From the NCBI RefSeq assembly GCF_023147505.1, contig NZ_JAHXPB010000013.1, forward strand, positions 1 to 36,827: DNA of 36,827 bases. The letters are read 5' to 3'. Below, piece by piece: positions 1 to 6,428 of this stretch (positions are counted from its first letter, which is position 1; every line of letters begins with the position of its first letter). Made by a program: the position numbers and the translations under genes. Under the pieces are notes generated by a model. The model did not search any database. It was not told where the DNA came from and was given only the letters and a program-made list of their open reading frames with translations. Origin of the DNA: Brevundimonas sp. EYE_349 (GTDB taxonomy: Bacteria > Pseudomonadota > Alphaproteobacteria > Caulobacterales > Caulobacteraceae).

Positions 1-46
1 AAGTATAGAACAGGGCCGCCTGATCGACCCGCCGCTCGCCCATCAT
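1..46 (-). CDS. Transposase, IS1182-like family, N-terminal fragment (cut by window edge)
   Basis: Only the first 15 codons are present, reading MMGERRVDQAALFYT from a double ATG at 46-41. A strong Shine-Dalgarno GGAGG lies at 55-59, seven bases upstream of the ATG. The start MMGER followed by QxALFY is what I know from IS1182/DUF772-type DDE transposases common in alphaproteobacteria. These catalyse cut-and-paste movement of their own element. The family call rests on this short stretch only. The catalytic residues are outside the window, so whether the gene is intact cannot be judged. Confidence 0.6.
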   Translation of the reverse strand, partial: MMGERRVDQAALFYT

Positions 47-129
47 CACGCTGCCTCCGGTCTCAATGACCAGAGTGAATCAGCCCCTGAAGCCCGTGGC
101 AATTGCCGACTTTTTCAACGGTATCGGTG
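1..129 (-). mobile_element. End of an IS1182-like insertion sequence (partial; inner boundary approximate)
   Basis: The left edge holds the upstream end of an insertion sequence whose transposase runs off the window to the left. The assignment rests on the N-terminal residues of the transposase and on the leader between it and position about 130. Read on the minus strand, that leader includes GTTGAAAAAGTCGG near the outer end and a perfect 10-base palindrome at 98-107. I cannot see the other end, so the terminal inverted repeat and target duplication are not established. The right border at about 129 is a guess, set by the stop codon of the next gene at 131. Confidence 0.5.
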
Positions 130-130
130 C

Positions 131-409
131 TTAGCGGACATTGTCGCCATAAGGCTCGAAGTAGACAGCCTCGCCCTCTCGAGCGTCTCTCTTTGCTCGG
201 CTCACCCGTTCGACAACGTGCGCTCTCCAGTCCCGAGAACTGACGGCGTCCGGTAAGAGTTCGAACGCCATCGCTGGTCTGGTGGATTTCGTCGCGATGA
301 ACAGGCACTCGTATCCTACACGACCGTTCGGGTCGGAAACTCGTCGCGCCTCGATGTCCGCCATCAGACGATCTGCCGGAACTGCGAGTGGATAGTGCGC
401 GAGTGCCAT
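131..409 (-). CDS. Hypothetical protein next to the IS boundary (92 aa)
   Basis: This reading frame gives a mixed-charge soluble protein of 92 residues with no signal peptide or membrane segment. I do not recognise a family. The ATG at 409 has no clear Shine-Dalgarno sequence. The TAA stop at 131-133 falls right at the presumed end of the insertion sequence and overlaps a GCGGAC-type repeat (133-142). The protein may therefore have lost its original C-terminus, or the element may simply have landed behind it. The amino-acid composition is ordinary, unlike the arginine-rich overlapping frame on the same strand, which favours this frame as the real one. Confidence 0.4.
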   Translation of the reverse strand: MALAHYPLAVPADRLMADIEARRVSDPNGRVGYECLFIATKSTRPAMAFELLPDAVSSRDWRAHVVERVSRAKRDAREGEAVYFEPYGDNVR

Positions 410-578
410 GCACTGACCATGCGTTGTCTGGATCGGTCGGGCAAGCAGCCTATCGAAGGTCCGCTAAGGGTCGATTTCAGTCTTGCGCTTCACCGCCGAA
501 AGAGGACGCAGGCCTCTCGGCCTGGAAGCGGTTGCGGTCGGCGTCAGCTAAGGGTGGTTTCCAGCCATTCCCTTGGCT
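410..578. other. Intergenic stretch with two related degenerate repeats
   Basis: There is no convincing gene here; the plus-strand frames starting at 388 and 395 are short and arginine/serine-rich. The stretch holds two similar segments, 459-480 and 541-564. Both contain GCTAAGGGT followed by a TTTCAG-like or TTTCCAG tail, and they look like decayed copies of one short repeat. No promoter or hairpin was evident. Confidence 0.35.
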
Positions 579-890
579 ATGCATTGGTCCATGCACAGGC
601 ACGGGGAGTGGCGAGAGGTCGAGGGTGACGAGGTCACGACCCTTCATGCAGAACTAAAGCGCGAGCTTTGTCCGGAACATCCACTTTACGGGTTAGACTT
701 GATTCCGTGGCGGATCGCATGGCCGAACAAGGACGTTGCCTTCACCTTATCGGACGGCAGGGTCGCGCTCGTGCATTTGACCTTCAATGCCGAGACAAGC
801 CCTACCTACCCCTTCTTCAAGGTGTTCGCCTCCAAGGCAGAGGCGCTGCCTCGCCTTGCCCTTCTTCAAAAGGGTAAAGCCTACGAGTAG
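579..890 (+). CDS. Conserved hypothetical protein (about 103 aa)
   Basis: The central part resembles a small family I know only as hypothetical: HPLYG, then a 'xDVxFxLxDGRxALVHLTF' strand pair, then a YPFFKVF segment. In such proteins, short beta strands around a DGR(F/V)A-VHLTW-like core are conserved. The function is unknown. ATG 579 is chosen over the TTG at 573; ATG 591 is also possible, and none has a good Shine-Dalgarno sequence. The gene stands alone between repeat-bearing intergenic stretches near an insertion sequence, so it may belong to the mobile or accessory edge. Confidence 0.5.
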   Translation: MHWSMHRHGEWREVEGDEVTTLHAELKRELCPEHPLYGLDLIPWRIAWPNKDVAFTLSDGRVALVHLTFNAETSPTYPFFKVFASKAEALPRLALLQKGKAYE

Positions 891-951
891 CGAGGCTCGC
901 GATAGGCAAGGTCCGGTACGGGTCGGACCACGACATCGACTCCAGCGCGGA

Positions 952-1023
952 AAGCGGACGTCGGCACCACAGCCCAAAAGCGGACCCGCCGGACTGCGGC
1001 TTGGGGCGGGAAGTGGACGTTGG
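952..1023. repeat. Three tandem degenerate GCGGAC motifs
   Basis: Three related units follow each other: AAGCGGACG at 952-960, AAAAGCGGAC around 976-985, and AAGTGGACGTTGG at 1011-1023. They are separated by 20-30 bases of GC-rich sequence. Further single units lie at 133-142, 459-480, 1188-1196, 1221-1230 and 1658-1684. They sit between genes rather than inside them. Whether they pair into RNA hairpins or are remnants of a dispersed repeat cannot be told from one window. Confidence 0.4.
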
Positions 1024-1042
1024 AATCTATAGCGTGGAGGAT

Positions 1043-1189
1043 ATGAAGCAGCGGACACGCATCCTGTTGACCATCGCCGCCATCCTGTTGTTAACGTTTT
1101 TGATTTGGCGCGGGCCCTCGTTCTACCAGCTCTACAGAGATTGGCCGATAATCTCGGCTTGCGCGCAGGACGCCCAAGACTGCCCCTAA
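1043..1189 (+). CDS. Small single-pass membrane or exported protein (48 aa)
   Basis: A short frame beginning MKQRTR is followed by a strongly hydrophobic run (residues about 6-20), an amphipathic stretch, and a C-terminal segment with two cysteines. This fits a membrane-anchored or secreted micropeptide. A GGAGG lies at 1036-1040, but the spacing to ATG 1043 is only two bases, which is tight. A longer start at 1001 would add a less plausible N-terminus. No family is recognised and no neighbour suggests a role. It is convergent with the lipoprotein gene that ends at 1234. Confidence 0.35.
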   Translation: MKQRTRILLTIAAILLLTFLIWRGPSFYQLYRDWPIISACAQDAQDCP

Positions 1190-1233
1190 GCGGATGCTGC
1201 GAACGGCAGTTGTGGGTTGAACGCGGACGCCCG

Positions 1234-1635
1234 TTAACGGCGCGCTCTCCGGACAAAGTCCTGCTCAATCCCGGCCTCGTTACACTGGTAGAGGTCCAGC
1301 ACGTCCGGCTCATTGAACACTCGCTTGAATGTGCCCGTTACGATGACGAAGCGATGGTTCAGGTCCGCTCTATGTTCAAGAAGGCGGTCGCCTTCGGATA
1401 GGGTGAGAACTCTCGATCCGTCGCCGTTGCGAACCCGGATTGCCTCCACCGAATCGAAAAGGCAGCGGGAATTCGTCCCTAAATCCACAACTCCGCCAAC
1501 CGTCACCCGAGTCCCATCGAGCGTGGCGGCGCGGGAGAGGGCTTCCGATGGCGTCAAATAGCTTCGCGGCCCCGACGTGGTGGCGCACGCTGTAAGGCTG
1601 ACCATCCCAATCAAGGCCACGTGGGTTCTTTTCAT
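1234..1635 (-). CDS. Hypothetical lipoprotein, possible OB-fold (133 aa)
   Basis: The N-terminus is a classic lipoprotein signal: MKR, a hydrophobic core, then LTAC with the acylated cysteine at residue 17. The rest has alternating beta-type segments: a 'GTRVTVGGVVDLG' strand near residues 41-53, a CLFDS turn, and 'RFVIVTGTFKRVF' near 95-107. This pattern resembles small OB-fold lipoproteins of unknown ligand. The fold is my inference. The protein would sit in the periplasm attached to a membrane. It is transcribed away from the ArsC-like gene at 1726 across a 90-base gap that contains one GTCCGC...GGGTCGATT repeat (1658-1684). Confidence 0.6.
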   Translation of the reverse strand: MKRTHVALIGMVSLTACATTSGPRSYLTPSEALSRAATLDGTRVTVGGVVDLGTNSRCLFDSVEAIRVRNGDGSRVLTLSEGDRLLEHRADLNHRFVIVTGTFKRVFNEPDVLDLYQCNEAGIEQDFVRRARR

Positions 1636-1725
1636 TGGGGAAGATTACGCCCTGCTCAAATGTCCGCAACGGGTCGATTTGCGCTACTGACTCTCGAACC
1701 CAAACCCGACATCCACCGAGGAACA

Positions 1726-2073
1726 ATGACCTACACCCTATACGGCATCCCCAACTGCGACACGGTGAAGAAGGCGCGGGTGTGGTTGGAGCAAAACGGG
1801 GTCGACTATGTGTTTCACGACTACAAGAAGGCCGGGGCGGATGCGGGGCGGCTGGGTCAGTGGATCGACGAACATGGGTGGGAGACGGTGCTGAACCGGG
1901 GCGGGACCACGTTCAAAAAGTTACCGGACGCGGACAAGGCGGGGATCGACAGGGACAAGGCCATCGCCTTGATGTTGGCCCAGCCGTCGATGATCAAACG
2001 GCCGGTGCTGGACCTGGGGGACCGTCGTCTGGTCGGCTTCAAGCCCGAGCTTTACGCGGCGGCGCTCAGATAA
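1726..2073 (+). CDS. ArsC/Spx-family protein, YffB type (115 aa)
   Basis: This is a small thioredoxin-fold protein of the arsenate reductase/Spx superfamily. It opens with YGIPNCDTVKKAR, which carries the single redox cysteine (C11) in the NCDT motif typical of YffB. Near the C-terminus it has IKRPVL and 'VGFKPE', which in this family surround the substrate-binding arginine. The length fits the family (about 115 residues). Known members include true arsenate reductases, the regulator Spx (CxxC), and YffB, whose substrate is unclear. The motif here points to YffB rather than arsenic resistance, and no arsenic genes are nearby. ATG 1726 is chosen because GAGGA lies at 1718-1722. The stop overlaps the end of the convergent EEP-family gene by 8 bases. 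Confidence 0.82.
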   Translation: MTYTLYGIPNCDTVKKARVWLEQNGVDYVFHDYKKAGADAGRLGQWIDEHGWETVLNRGGTTFKKLPDADKAGIDRDKAIALMLAQPSMIKRPVLDLGDRRLVGFKPELYAAALR

Positions 2074-2875
2074 GGCGGAGGGTCGCCGTCACGCCGAAAT
2101 GGTCGGACGGGTATTCGCCGTTGGTCGCGATGTCGCCGAACAGATGGGCCTGGATGGGCGTGAAGTCTGACCGCTCGGCGAAGATGTGGTCGATGACGCG
2201 GTTGGGGTGGCCCTTTGCCGGGTTCAGGGTGGTGGCGACCGATCCGCCCGGCAGGGCGCTGAAGAAGCGAGGGCCGGTCAGGACGGACAGGCCGGAATCC
2301 TCCTGGGTCGCGTTGAAGTCGCCCATGACGACCAGGGGCGCGCCGTCGTGGGGCAGCCAGTCCAGCAAGGACGCGATCTGGCGCGCGCGCACCGGGCCCG
2401 CGTCGTCCTGCCAGGCCAGATGGGTGACGACGACGTCGACGGGGCGACCCCGAACCGAGACGCGAAGACGCAGGGCGGTGCGATAATCGTCCAGCGGCTC
2501 CAGCCGCGTCGAGGCCTCGGCCAGGACGGGCAGGCGGGTCAGAAGGGCGTTGCCGTAGCGTCGGGGCGCGCCCTCCGCGTCGGTCGAGACGAAGGCGACG
2601 CGATAGCCGCCCAGTTCGCGCGCCAGCATTTCCGCCTGATTCTCCAGCCCGACGGCGGCGTCCTGCAACACCTCCTGAAGGGCGATGACGTCGGCGTCCT
2701 GCGCCTTCAGCGCCGCGATCAGCAGCGGACGGCGCGCGGTCCAGTCGCCCTGATCGTGCCAGATGTTGAAGGTGGCCAGCGTCAGTTCGCCGCCGGGCCG
2801 GGCCGCCGGAGTGGTGGCGCATGCGGATAGCGGCGCGAGCGCCCCGGCGGCCAGCAGGGTGCGGCGCACGATCAC
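2066..2875 (-). CDS. Endonuclease/exonuclease/phosphatase (EEP) family lipoprotein (269 aa)
   Basis: This is a metal-dependent hydrolase of the EEP superfamily, whose members cleave phosphodiesters in nucleic acids, sphingomyelin or inositol phosphates. The diagnostic blocks appear in order: LATFNIW, ALQEVLQ (metal-binding Glu), VTHLAW, MGDFNAT (metal Asp/Asn), IDHIFAE and SDHFGV (catalytic Asp-His). The N-terminus VIVRRTLLAAGALAPLSAC has a lipobox with the cysteine at residue 19, so it acts outside the cytoplasm. No ATG fits: GTG 2875 (or GTG 2869) places the signal correctly, whereas longer frames add a proline/arginine-rich shadow. It lies seven bases after the DUF2188 stop, suggesting one transcript. 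The substrate cannot be assigned. Confidence 0.8.
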   Translation of the reverse strand: MIVRRTLLAAGALAPLSACATTPAARPGGELTLATFNIWHDQGDWTARRPLLIAALKAQDADVIALQEVLQDAAVGLENQAEMLARELGGYRVAFVSTDAEGAPRRYGNALLTRLPVLAEASTRLEPLDDYRTALRLRVSVRGRPVDVVVTHLAWQDDAGPVRARQIASLLDWLPHDGAPLVVMGDFNATQEDSGLSVLTGPRFFSALPGGSVATTLNPAKGHPNRVIDHIFAERSDFTPIQAHLFGDIATNGEYPSDHFGVTATLRLI

Positions 2876-2882
2876 GCGGCGA

Positions 2883-3122
2883 TCAGCCCTCGACGTCCGT
2901 GCTGGGGCGGTCGTGCCCGTCGGCGCTTTCGGTGACCCATTCGCCGTTCGCCGTCTCGTATTCGATGGCGGCGGTCTGGTCCGGCACCTTCTGCTCGCGG
3001 GCCGCGCGGACGGCGGCGGCCTTGGCGGCGTCATGGCTGGCGAAGGTTTCGGAATAGGTGTCGCCGGACTGATAGGCCCAGCCGCCGTCGTGTTCGACGA
3101 TGCGATAGGTGACGTGGGCCAT
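2883..3122 (-). CDS. DUF2188 domain-containing protein (79 aa)
   Basis: This small soluble protein has the DUF2188 pattern: a beta strand with 'HDGGWAYQ', an 'ETFASHDAAKAAAVRAAREQ' helix, then a second strand and a 'GEW' turn. Members are widespread and of unknown function. An AGGAG Shine-Dalgarno lies about seven bases upstream of the ATG at 3122. It is the first gene of a two-gene minus-strand unit with the EEP-family lipoprotein, and is divergent from the DUF6249 gene across about 175 bases. Those bases hold the start sites for both directions but no motif I could identify. Confidence 0.8.
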   Translation of the reverse strand: MAHVTYRIVEHDGGWAYQSGDTYSETFASHDAAKAAAVRAAREQKVPDQTAAIEYETANGEWVTESADGHDRPSTDVEG

Positions 3123-3298
3123 GGCGTGCGCTCCTGTGGTTGATAAGGGCCGACCCTAGACCGAACCGGCGACGGCGGGAACGACGACCTTACGAAGATT
3201 TCACGTGAGGGGGCGCATCCGTGCGGGCATCCCGCAGCCTCTTGTCGTCAGAAGGCCGCCGCATCAGGCTGCCGAAATCGACCAAGAAGGACCGCGCC

Positions 3299-3688
3299 AT
3301 GACCCCCGTCGTCATCGTTTTCATCGTCTTCGCCTCCATCGTCGCCGTGATCGTGGGGCCGTCCTTCCTGAAAAGTCGCGACCGGCGCGAGATGCAGCTG
3401 ACCGTGCGCCATGCGGTCGATAATGGGCAGACCCTGCCGCCCGAACTGATCGACGCCATGACCAAGGATGTCGAAAAGAACCTGCCGTCGCGCACCAAGG
3501 ATATTCGCAAGGGCGTTTTGAGCGTGGCGACCGGCCTGGGCATCGGCGGCTTTGGTTTGCTCAGCGATTTGAGCGGCAACCAGTGGAACGGGGGGATTGG
3601 CAATCCGCTGCTGGGCATCGCCTGCATTCCCATCGCCATCGGCATCGCCTTCATCGTCCTGGGCTTCTTCAACCCGAACAAGGCGTGA
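3299..3688 (+). CDS. DUF6249-type membrane protein (129 aa)
   Basis: The protein has an N-terminal membrane segment (residues about 2-20, VVIVFIVFASIVAVIVGP), a cytoplasmic charged stretch containing 'NGQTLPPELIDAM', and two further hydrophobic segments (about 70-85 and 103-122) ending in FFNPNKA. This layout matches the DUF6249 group often found next to ECF sigma factor genes. ATG 3299 is preferred because AAGGA lies at 3287-3291 and the membrane segment then begins at the N-terminus. The sigma factor gene starts 25 bases downstream on the same strand, so joint transcription is likely. No biochemical role is known to me. Confidence 0.7.
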   Translation: MTPVVIVFIVFASIVAVIVGPSFLKSRDRREMQLTVRHAVDNGQTLPPELIDAMTKDVEKNLPSRTKDIRKGVLSVATGLGIGGFGLLSDLSGNQWNGGIGNPLLGIACIPIAIGIAFIVLGFFNPNKA

Positions 3689-3713
3689 CCTTCGCCTGAG
3701 AGGGGGGAGCGTC

Positions 3714-4268
3714 ATGAGCAAATCCTTGCGCGATTTCCACGACGTCGAGCTGGCGGCCCAGGCGGCCGCCGGCGGACGGCGGGAGTATGGCGAACTGGTC
3801 CGGCGGCATGGTTCGGCGGTGCGCGGGCTGCTGCGCCGCATGGGCGCGGCGCCGTCCCTGGCCGACGACGTGGCGCAGGACGCCTTTCTTCAGGGCTTCC
3901 AGCGATGTTCGGAGTTTCGAGGGCAGGGGACGTTCGCGGGCTGGATCAAGAAGATCGCCGCGCGGCTTTATCTGAAGCGGGTGGCCAAGGAGGCGCGCTA
4001 CGTCGCCGAGGTGGAGGCCGATCAGGCCGGGATCACGGTGGATCGCGGCGGGCTGATGGACCTGGACGAGGCGTTGAAGTCGCTGAACGAGACCGAACGG
4101 GTGTGCGTGTCCCTGTGCCACGGCGCGGGGATGTCCCACCCCGAAATCGCGGCAGCCATGAATTTGCCGCTCGGAACGGTGAAATCCCATGTCAAACGTG
4201 GTCTGGATAAACTCCGCGCCCGGCTTTCGCCGGCGCAAGGCGAAGGGAGGTCGGTGCATGTCGGCTGA
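3714..4268 (+). CDS. ECF-type RNA polymerase sigma factor (184 aa)
   Basis: This is a sigma-70 family protein of extracytoplasmic-function size. Region 2 is visible around residues 20-85 (LADDVAQDAFLQGFQ, then 'FRGQGTFAGWIKKIAARLYLKR', the -10 binding helices). Region 4 lies around 118-170 (LNETERVCVSLCHGAGMSHPEIAAAMNLPLG, TVKSHVKRGLDKLR, the -35 helix-turn-helix). It would direct RNA polymerase to a small regulon. ATG 3714 has a strong AGGGGGGAG at 3701-3709. The following gene overlaps its end by 11 bases and encodes a membrane protein, the usual layout of a sigma/anti-sigma pair. Two cysteines (in CVSLC) just before the region 4 recognition helix are notable. The signal sensed is unknown. 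Confidence 0.85.
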   Translation: MSKSLRDFHDVELAAQAAAGGRREYGELVRRHGSAVRGLLRRMGAAPSLADDVAQDAFLQGFQRCSEFRGQGTFAGWIKKIAARLYLKRVAKEARYVAEVEADQAGITVDRGGLMDLDEALKSLNETERVCVSLCHGAGMSHPEIAAAMNLPLGTVKSHVKRGLDKLRARLSPAQGEGRSVHVG

Positions 4269-4659
4269 CGAATTCGATCCGGCGATCGAGCGGATGTTCG
4301 CGCAGAGCCCGCGCCTGGCCGACGAGGCCCTGTTCCTGGCTACGCTGCAGACGCGGCTGGAGAAGCGGTCGCGCTGGCGCACGCTGACGCTGACGGCGGC
4401 GGGGCTGGTCGGCGGAGTGCTGGCGGTGCGCGAGGGGGTCAACTTGGACTTCACCGCCGATGGCGACGCCACTCTGTCGCAGGGGATGCGGGCGGCCGCG
4501 GCGACCGCCCAGGGCGCGGCGCAGAACGGGCTGGACGCCCTGGGCGTTGGCGGTCTGGACCTGAGCGGCAGTTCGGGGATGCTGGCCTTCTGGATCGTGG
4601 CCGGCGCCATGGTCGCGGTGCTGGCCGCGGGGGCCGCGCGGCTGTCGCAGGACGTCTGA
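4258..4659 (+). CDS. Putative anti-sigma factor / membrane protein (133 aa)
   Basis: The protein has a short acidic N-terminal cytoplasmic part (residues 1-40, with a 'DEALFLATLQTRLEKR' helix), a hydrophobic segment around 43-58, an alanine/glycine-rich middle, and a second membrane segment at about 108-128. I recognise no domain. Its start overlaps the sigma factor stop (TGA 4266-4268), and GGGAGG at 4244-4249 lies within the sigma gene. Translational coupling and the membrane topology suggest it holds the sigma factor inactive at the inner membrane. That is inference from context. A canonical zinc anti-sigma HxxxCxxC motif is absent. Confidence 0.6.
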   Translation: MSADEFDPAIERMFAQSPRLADEALFLATLQTRLEKRSRWRTLTLTAAGLVGGVLAVREGVNLDFTADGDATLSQGMRAAAATAQGAAQNGLDALGVGGLDLSGSSGMLAFWIVAGAMVAVLAAGAARLSQDV

Positions 4660-4718
4660 AGGTGACTTCGGCGGCCCGGCGGCCTATCTGAACCCCGTTC
4701 AGACAGGAGGCCCGCCGC

Positions 4719-5555
4719 ATGTCCATCCACACTCAGGAGACCGTGAAGCGGATCTCGCCCCCCGATATCGCCGGGCGAAAGGGCGGCGAGCCGATCGTCT
4801 GCCTGACCGCCTATGATGCGCCGATGGCGGCGATGCTGGACCCGCATTGCGACGTGCTGCTGGTCGGCGACAGCCTGGGGATGGCGGTGCACGGTCTGCC
4901 CAATACGGTCGGCGTGACGCTGGAGATGATGATCCTGCACGGCCAGGCCGTGATGCGTGGGGCCAGGCGCGCCCTGGTCGTGGTGGACATGCCGTTCGGC
5001 TCCTACGAAGGCGGCAAGGAGATCGCCTACGCCAACTGCGTGCGGGTCATGAAGGAGACGGGCGCCCAGGCGGTGAAGCTGGAGACCAGCATCGAAATGG
5101 CCGAGATCGTCGCCTTTCTGGTCCAGCGCGGCATTCCGGTGATGGGCCACGTCGGCCTGCGACCCCAGGCGATTCTGGCCGAGGGCGGGTTCAAGGCCAA
5201 GGGCAAGACCGACGGCGAGCGTGAGAGGGTGCAGGCCGAAGCCAGGGCGACGGCCGAGGCCGGGGCCTTCTGCATCGTCATCGAAGGCGTGGCGGAATCG
5301 CTGGCGCGCGAGATCACCGAGACGATCGATGTCCCCACCATCGGCATCGGGGCCTCGGCCGCCTGCGATGGTCAGGTGCTGGTGATCAACGACATGCTGG
5401 GGATGTTCGACTGGACGCCCCGGTTCGTTCGCAAATACGCCGATCTGCGCGGCGAGATCGACCGGGCCGCCGCCGCATTCGCCGCCGATGTGAAAACCCG
5501 CCGTTTTCCTGCCGAAGTCGAGACCTACTTCTCGAAAAAGCCGGCGTCGCAGTAA
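4719..5555 (+). CDS. panB: 3-methyl-2-oxobutanoate hydroxymethyltransferase
   Basis: PanB transfers a hydroxymethyl group from 5,10-methylene-tetrahydrofolate to 2-oxoisovalerate, giving ketopantoate, the first committed step to pantothenate and coenzyme A. The 278 residues cover the whole TIM barrel. The metal ligands are visible as D51 (VGDSLGM), D90 (VVDMPFGSY) and E122 (VKLE, with K120), and the catalytic glutamate is E189 (FCIVIEG). The block 'VPTIGIGASAACDGQVLV' is also typical. The start has CAGGAGG at 4706-4712. No panC or panD is in the window. It follows the putative anti-sigma gene by 59 bases and probably has its own promoter there. Confidence 0.96.
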   Translation: MSIHTQETVKRISPPDIAGRKGGEPIVCLTAYDAPMAAMLDPHCDVLLVGDSLGMAVHGLPNTVGVTLEMMILHGQAVMRGARRALVVVDMPFGSYEGGKEIAYANCVRVMKETGAQAVKLETSIEMAEIVAFLVQRGIPVMGHVGLRPQAILAEGGFKAKGKTDGERERVQAEARATAEAGAFCIVIEGVAESLAREITETIDVPTIGIGASAACDGQVLVINDMLGMFDWTPRFVRKYADLRGEIDRAAAAFAADVKTRRFPAEVETYFSKKPASQ

Positions 5556-5634
5556 CGGACGACGTTGCGGCCCATGCGCCGACCTTCTAGGGTCCGCGCC
5601 GGTTTGCATTTCGCGATTTTGGGGCGACGTTTAA

Positions 5635-6405
5635 GTGGTTGATGTCTTCGAGCAGGTCGAGGAGGAGCTTCGCTCCGCTAAGTTGAAGCGCCTCGCCCGC
5701 ACATGGCTGCCGGTTTTCGGCGTCGTGCTGGTCGTCGCCCTGATCGGCGCCCTGGGCTGGTGGGGCTGGGACAGCCTGAACTCCAACAAGGCCGCCAAGG
5801 CCGCCGAAGCCTATGATCGCGGCATGGAGGCGCTGCGCGCGGACAAGCCGATGGACGCCCGCGCCGCCTTCGAAGAAGCGGTCAAGGAAGGCAACGGCGC
5901 CTATAAGGTCCTGGCCCTGCAGCAGCAGGCCGGCCTGGCCGTGACCGCCAACAAGTTCCCCGACGCCGTTCGCCTGTTCGACGAGGCGTCCAAGGCGTCC
6001 AGCGATCCGATCCTGTCCGATCCGCCCGCGCTGAAGGCCGCCTTCCTGGTCATGGACACCGCCCCCCTGGCCGAGATCGAGAAGCGGCTTGAGCCGCTGG
6101 CCGACGACAAGCGCCCGCTGCACGCCTTCGCCCAGGAAGCCCTGGCCCTGGCGCGTCTGCAGCACGGCAAGACCAAGGAGGCGCGCGAGACCTTCGTCCA
6201 GCTGCAGCTGGGCCAGGACGTACCGGATTCTATCCGCCAGCGCGCCCAGATCGCGGTGGAAAGCATCGACGCCGCCACCGCCGGCGCGCTACCCGACATT
6301 ATTCGCGACGCCGCCAAGGCCACGCCGCCCGCCGCCGGGGCCGCCAACGCCATGACCCCCTCTGCGGCTGCTGCGGCGCCCGCCGCCGCGCCCGCCCAAC
6401 AGTGA
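5635..6405 (+). CDS. yfgM: YfgM-like tetratricopeptide membrane protein (256 aa)
   Basis: The protein has a short cytoplasmic N-terminus (VFEQVEEELRSAKLKR), one membrane segment (about 24-45), and a periplasmic part of TPR-like helix pairs containing 'AYDRGMEALRADKPMDARAAFEEA'. It ends in an alanine/proline-rich tail. This matches the YfgM family, which in E. coli binds the SecYEG translocon and periplasmic chaperones. The gene order with bamB and der is the same as in E. coli, which supports the name. The start is GTG 5635, because the membrane segment and the charged EEELRS stretch follow directly and no ATG fits. bamB starts 24 bases after its stop. Confidence 0.8.
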   Translation: MVDVFEQVEEELRSAKLKRLARTWLPVFGVVLVVALIGALGWWGWDSLNSNKAAKAAEAYDRGMEALRADKPMDARAAFEEAVKEGNGAYKVLALQQQAGLAVTANKFPDAVRLFDEASKASSDPILSDPPALKAAFLVMDTAPLAEIEKRLEPLADDKRPLHAFAQEALALARLQHGKTKEARETFVQLQLGQDVPDSIRQRAQIAVESIDAATAGALPDIIRDAAKATPPAAGAANAMTPSAAAAAPAAAPAQQ

Positions 6406-6428
6406 CGACCCCTTCTAGGACGCCCCAG

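Noticed and set aside
131..1700. A defence or toxin-antitoxin island next to the IS
   Set aside because: The small genes show no nuclease, kinase, antitoxin DNA-binding or paired overlapping layout, and they are spaced and in both directions.
1726..2073. Arsenic resistance gene (arsC)
   Set aside because: The NCDT motif fits the YffB subgroup, and there is no arsR, arsB or acr3 nearby.
3669..5609. A 646-residue minus-strand reading frame across the sigma, anti-sigma and panB genes
   Set aside because: It is the antisense of three well-supported genes. Its composition is Gly/Arg/His-rich with no domain, as expected for shadow frames in high-GC DNA.
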